Part shown: piece by piece, positions 61,501-64,000 of the stretch
Position numbering within the stretch: the first letter of the stretch is position 1
Layout of the letters: every line of letters begins with the position of its first letter
Assembly: GCA_002633025.1 (NCBI GenBank)
Contig: NMRB01000599.1
Span: 130,224-194,223 of the forward strand
Source: Notospermus geniculatus
Lineage: Eukaryota > Nemertea > Pilidiophora > Heteronemertea > Lineidae
DNA length: 64,000 bases
Direction: 5' to 3'
Notes under the pieces: generated by a model
The model's input: the letters and a program-made list of their open reading frames with translations, nothing else
The model's database searches: none
What the model was told of the DNA's origin: nothing
Program-made: the position numbers and the translations under genes

Positions 61501-63945
61501 ATCAAAGATATAGAAGTACCGGTACACGAAATCGCTAACGTTTGACGAGGGGAAGTGCCAAGGATATATGCCAATATAGAAAAAATCGCCGAAGCAAAAA
61601 TCTTACTTTTTAATCCAATCACGCAGGAAATCATTTTCTTCTTCGCTGTGGATACTTGCAAGTTGACCGCCAAGTGACACACAGGTTTTCTGCGCCTCGT
61701 CATAGGTACGGACCGTGTCCGTCACGTACTGGAAGTAGGGACCCGATGCCCCGTGCCGTTGCCAACCAGTCATGCAGCTTTTGGGAGCTGAAAAGAGAGG
61801 CCAAACGCATCTTATTGCGATTATCATCACCGACAATTCAGTGTCTTCATAAATTCATGAAAACTACCATCACAAATAAAATACATTTATGGTGATAGTA
61901 CATGTACGTAAAAACAGAATCAATAGGGACTTCCGGCAAAGCTCCGTATCGTCGGTCCTCATCACGTATGACGTATGACTTCAATAGAAAATGCATTAGT
62001 TCGATACGTCATACGTGATACGGACCGACGATACGGAGCTTTGCCGGAAGTCCCTATTATGATAAACGCCACCTTTGGCAAGTAAGAGAAGCTTTGCCAC
62101 TCGCCACGGATCGTTCTTCTTGGTTTTTATTCCTTTATGTTTATGCATACCTTTTGCTGTCATTACTGTTGGCCCAGCTACCACACAGTTGCCAAATTCA
62201 TTGTCAGACATCGCTGACAAATCATTCCATAACCTGTTAGCACATTTTGCCTTGGTGAGCCTCACTCCTTTTTGCTCCGACCATCGTTTCAGTTCGAGCA
62301 TCGTGCATTCGCAATTAAGTGGATTGCCATCAAGTTTTCTAAAACAGAAAGGAATGGCAATTAAATGGTAACATTGAACTTGTCGCATGAGTGAGAGAAG
62401 CTCGGTTCTGTTACATCCAACAACATAGACGAAAATTATGTATTAATAATGCACTACTATACACCACTGCACGATCTTCGAATGGGGACTACTCGGCATT
62501 AACAGTTAATTCAAAAAAATACTTACATTTCTTTTAATTTTGAGTTCATCCTGAAGGCATCTGATGCGATGGATGTTATTGAATTTCCAGATAAATCTCT
62601 GAAAGGAATTATTAGGAATGTCCTTACATAATCTTGCTTCCAGCCTTTCAAAATTCCTATTTAATGAAAGTACTGAAATTAGTGAAAGTACAGCCAATCT
62701 TGTAGACCCTACAAATCTGCTAGGTAAGTAAGTGGCTCAAACTAGATTTTTTTCGAGCCTCACACAACATGGTCTTCTTCATCATTCTATCTTTTCCTTG
62801 CCTCCCTATGTGTATTGATGTATAATAAGATGATGAAGATGTGTTTCTCTGCTATCTAAAAGGCACTTTATTGCGACATCAATGTAACGTCACCATTCAC
62901 ATTTAATATGCATTAAGGTATACAAGATGTCCGAATAGTGTTTCATTGTCGTTCGATGGCATCATTTTCACGTCACTATTCACATTATGTAATAAGAAGT
63001 AAAAAAAATGCAAAAGATGTTTCTCTGTTGACTAAAGAGAACACTTATTGCATCAATATGACGTCACTATGCACATTGCCAATTCACAGTAGGTTCTCCA
63101 GACCAGCAATTGTAGCTACAGTTATCAAAATGCTTACAGCTTTTCTAAGTTGGGAAGCTTGGTGAACGCCATTCGTGTTATCCTCGTCAACGCATTGTTT
63201 TTGATTTCCCTGAAAGCGGAGATGATGCATATATTAAACATAGGCATACAGATATGATTCAACCGGTTAAACGAGTCGTCTTTTTTTACTATGTGCGCAG
63301 CAACATATATCTCGACAGAGTGTTACATTGGGCCAGATTTGAATCCGGATATGTAAAACCAAGACGCTTTCTTAATAACAGCTAGCGTTTAAAAGCTCCT
63401 TGCTATAACTTGATCAAAACTCGATAAACTTTATCATGTTAATGAGATCTTATTAAAGGTCCTGGTCAGATTTGCGGTTGAAACTAAAAGCAGGTCGAAA
63501 TCAGGTCGTGAGTCAAGCTCTTGCCAAAAAACGTAAGGTGGCCAACCTACATGTATGATCTTTACTTATAAATGACAACTTACAATATCTTTAGATTTGG
63601 TAGATCCAGGTAAGCCACATCCAGAGTGCTTATGTTATTGTCTGACAGTTTTCTGTAAAGACATGAAACAGGGTAATGACAACTTTGTTTACATGTTTTT
63701 TAAAAATCCGCCAAATAAATTGATAAATCTCTATTAGTGCAAAATTGTCAATGAAGTCGTTAAATACATGTATCATGGATAAGTAATCTTTTAACGTTTG
63801 GTAAATGTAAAGGAATCTGCTTATCCAAACAAGCCACTGAATGAATTCAATAATATTGTACCTATATTTTAGGGCGAAATGCGGATTACAGTGAATATGG
63901 TTCACAGTTGCAGTCGACTTGTATGTGAGCAAAACATGGCTGCAG
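52095..63945 (-). CDS. Adhesion GPCR with LRR, C-type lectin, PAN-like and SUEL domains; 5' end outside window
   Basis: Twenty-five exons were read on the minus strand and every junction from 63862 to the stop at 52095 keeps phase (about 1240 residues). Order: LRRNT-like, three LRRs, LRRCT, C-type lectin, PAN/apple-like, SUEL (latrophilin-type) lectin, HormR, GAIN with an intact GPS (CDHL/TSF), seven TM helices, Ser/Gly/Lys-rich tail. Adhesion GPCRs are cell-surface receptors that self-cleave at the GPS and are activated by the tethered peptide beginning TSFALLM. SUEL-HormR-GAIN-7TM is latrophilin-like; the LRR and two further modules in front are not part of latrophilins as I know them. Signal peptide and first exon(s) lie beyond 64000. 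The receptor class is certain; the single-gene reading rests on exon phase. Confidence 0.85.
53472..53589. mobile_element. 118-base TIR element with AAT target duplication, copy 2
   Basis: Starts GGGTCATATGAATAAAAC and ends CTTTATTCATATGACCC, flanked by AAT at 53469-53471 and 53590-53592. It has the same length as 44610-44727, with the inner part reversed. It lies in an intron of the receptor gene. Confidence 0.8.
55735..55875. mobile_element. Imperfect inverted repeat in an aGPCR intron
   Basis: TAGCCATTTTGCCAAAATTA and GGTCATCACCATGG pair with CCATGGTGATGACC and CTTTGGCAAGATGGCTGCTA. The intron lies between the GPS exon and the TM1 exon. Confidence 0.65.
55923..58499 (-). CDS. aGPCR exons 10-16: HormR, GAIN and GPS
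   Basis: Exons: 58499-58352, 57977-57862, 57728-57482, 57191-57014, 56725-56591, 56326-56186 and 56060-55923. HormR: FTWPETPVGQMARVLCP, then ARRSC, then YWQTSDLSEC, with the expected Cys/Trp spacing. GAIN: helical subdomain (VTEDLAAISSEVDEF ... LARTVSNVMKAD) followed by beta-rich subdomain B. GPS: RCVFWDLSLKKWSDEGC ... VSCECDHL/TSF, with the four Cys, two Trp and the HL/T cleavage triad all present, so autoproteolysis is expected. Confidence 0.9.
56879..56976. mobile_element. 98-base near-perfect hairpin flanked by TA
   Basis: The arms AACTCCCTACGCAGTTGTGA ... TCACAACTGCGTAGGGAGTT enclose a short GTGGAG loop. TA sits on both sides (56877-56878 and 56977-56978), as expected for a TA-targeting MITE. 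It lies in a GAIN intron. Confidence 0.8.
59916..60660 (-). CDS. aGPCR exons 8-9: PAN/apple-like and SUEL-type lectin domains
   Basis: Exon 60660-60430 encodes a Cys-rich module of about 77 residues (CSANN ... CRFRCLNLTECKTFLW ... CFFKSSSC) whose CxxxC-LNLTECKTF pattern is typical of PAN/apple folds. Exon 60248-59916 encodes a SUEL/galactose-binding lectin domain (RVKIICEHKQG, ISSNYGR, then CNVKSSCTVRASNTIFGDPC and YLDVEYGC). SUEL domains bind rhamnose or galactose, or teneurin/FLRT-type proteins in latrophilins. The acceptor at 60248 was chosen by phase over the stronger-looking one at 60238. Confidence 0.8.
61149..61787 (-). CDS. aGPCR exons 6-7: C-type lectin domain
   Basis: Exons 61787-61607 and 61444-61149. 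The start of 61444 is chosen over 61413 because only it keeps phase. Marks: SCMTGWQRH at the N-terminus, TYDEAQKTCVSLGGQLASIH in helices 1-2, WLGARDL, LTWNDGSDFDY, and EWNDMSCRSRMNTLCKR with the WND motif. The QPD/EPN sugar-specificity triplet is not recognisable, so calcium-dependent sugar binding is uncertain. Confidence 0.85.
61926..62054. mobile_element. 129-base hairpin MITE, GGGACTTCC termini, flanked by TA
   Basis: Perfect arms of about 33 bases, beginning GGGACTTCCGGCAAAGCTCC and ending GGAGCTTTGCCGGAAGTCCC. TA lies on both sides (61924-61925 and 62055-62056). It is in the intron between LRRCT and the lectin exons. An excision leaving two terminal bases at each end would produce TAGGCCTA. 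Confidence 0.85.
62151..63945 (-). CDS. aGPCR exons 1-5: LRRNT-like, three LRRs, LRRCT
   Basis: Exons: about 63945-63862, 63652-63584, 63209-63138, 62598-62527 and 62338-62151. The first carries a C-x-C...C pattern (CVCSHV ... VNHIHC) like an LRR N-cap; its 5' edge is not settled. The next three are single-repeat exons of 69, 72 and 72 bases in phase 2, the classic LRR exon pattern (LSDNNISTLDVAYLDLPNLK; IKNNALTRITRMAFTKLPNL; DLSGNSITSIASDAF). The fifth is an LRRCT with NPLNCECTMLELKRW and later Cys residues. LRR blocks bind proteins on other cells or in the matrix. Confidence 0.85.
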
Positions 63946-64000
63946 ACACAGAAATGTGGACGAATCGAATCCTACCCTATTTCGCATTAGCCAATCAAAA

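Overview
This is a metazoan nuclear scaffold. It has multi-exon genes with GT-AG introns, many short inverted-repeat elements, tRNA-derived SINEs and nominal N gaps. Gene content (an Scm/SCMH1-type Polycomb protein, an otopetrin, a GT92 glycosyltransferase, and a lectin-rich adhesion GPCR) together with very high allelic divergence suggests a marine invertebrate. I cannot fix the phylum; an invertebrate deuterostome such as a cephalochordate is one possibility.

Layout. (1) 1-2317 (+): 3' half of an Scm/SCMH1-like gene (end of an MBT repeat, SLED, SAM). (2) 4302-18500: a second-haplotype contig that appears to be wrongly placed inside a transposon of the first haplotype. It repeats the last Scm exon and most of the next gene. 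(3) 18531-33997 (+): the same next gene, complete. It has a 78-residue membrane-protein ORF followed on the same exon by a 1079-residue protein with a long acidic N-terminus and a C-terminal degenerate kinase domain. (4) 33998-41075: gene-poor and repeat-rich, with a tandem array of about 13 foldback units and a second foldback array. (5) 41076-44133 (+): otopetrin proton channel lacking its first exon. (6) 48613-49956 (+): single-exon GT92 glycosyltransferase, its 3' flank duplicated across an N. (7) 52095-63945 (-): adhesion GPCR with 25 phase-compatible exons and the order LRRNT/LRR/LRRCT, C-type lectin, PAN-like, SUEL lectin, HormR, GAIN/GPS, 7TM, tail.

The genes are unrelated in function and there is no operon logic, except the possible dicistronic arrangement in (3). 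The two allelic copies allow insertions to be read directly by comparing filled and empty sites. The strongest pattern is that the palindromes ACATGT, AGGCCT and ACCGGT are present in one haplotype and absent in the other, placed mostly between a T and an A. This gives the octamers TACATGTA, TAGGCCTA and TACCGGTA, which look like excision scars of TA-targeting DNA transposons. Exon coordinates were worked out by hand from splice consensus and reading-frame phase and may be off by one or two bases.
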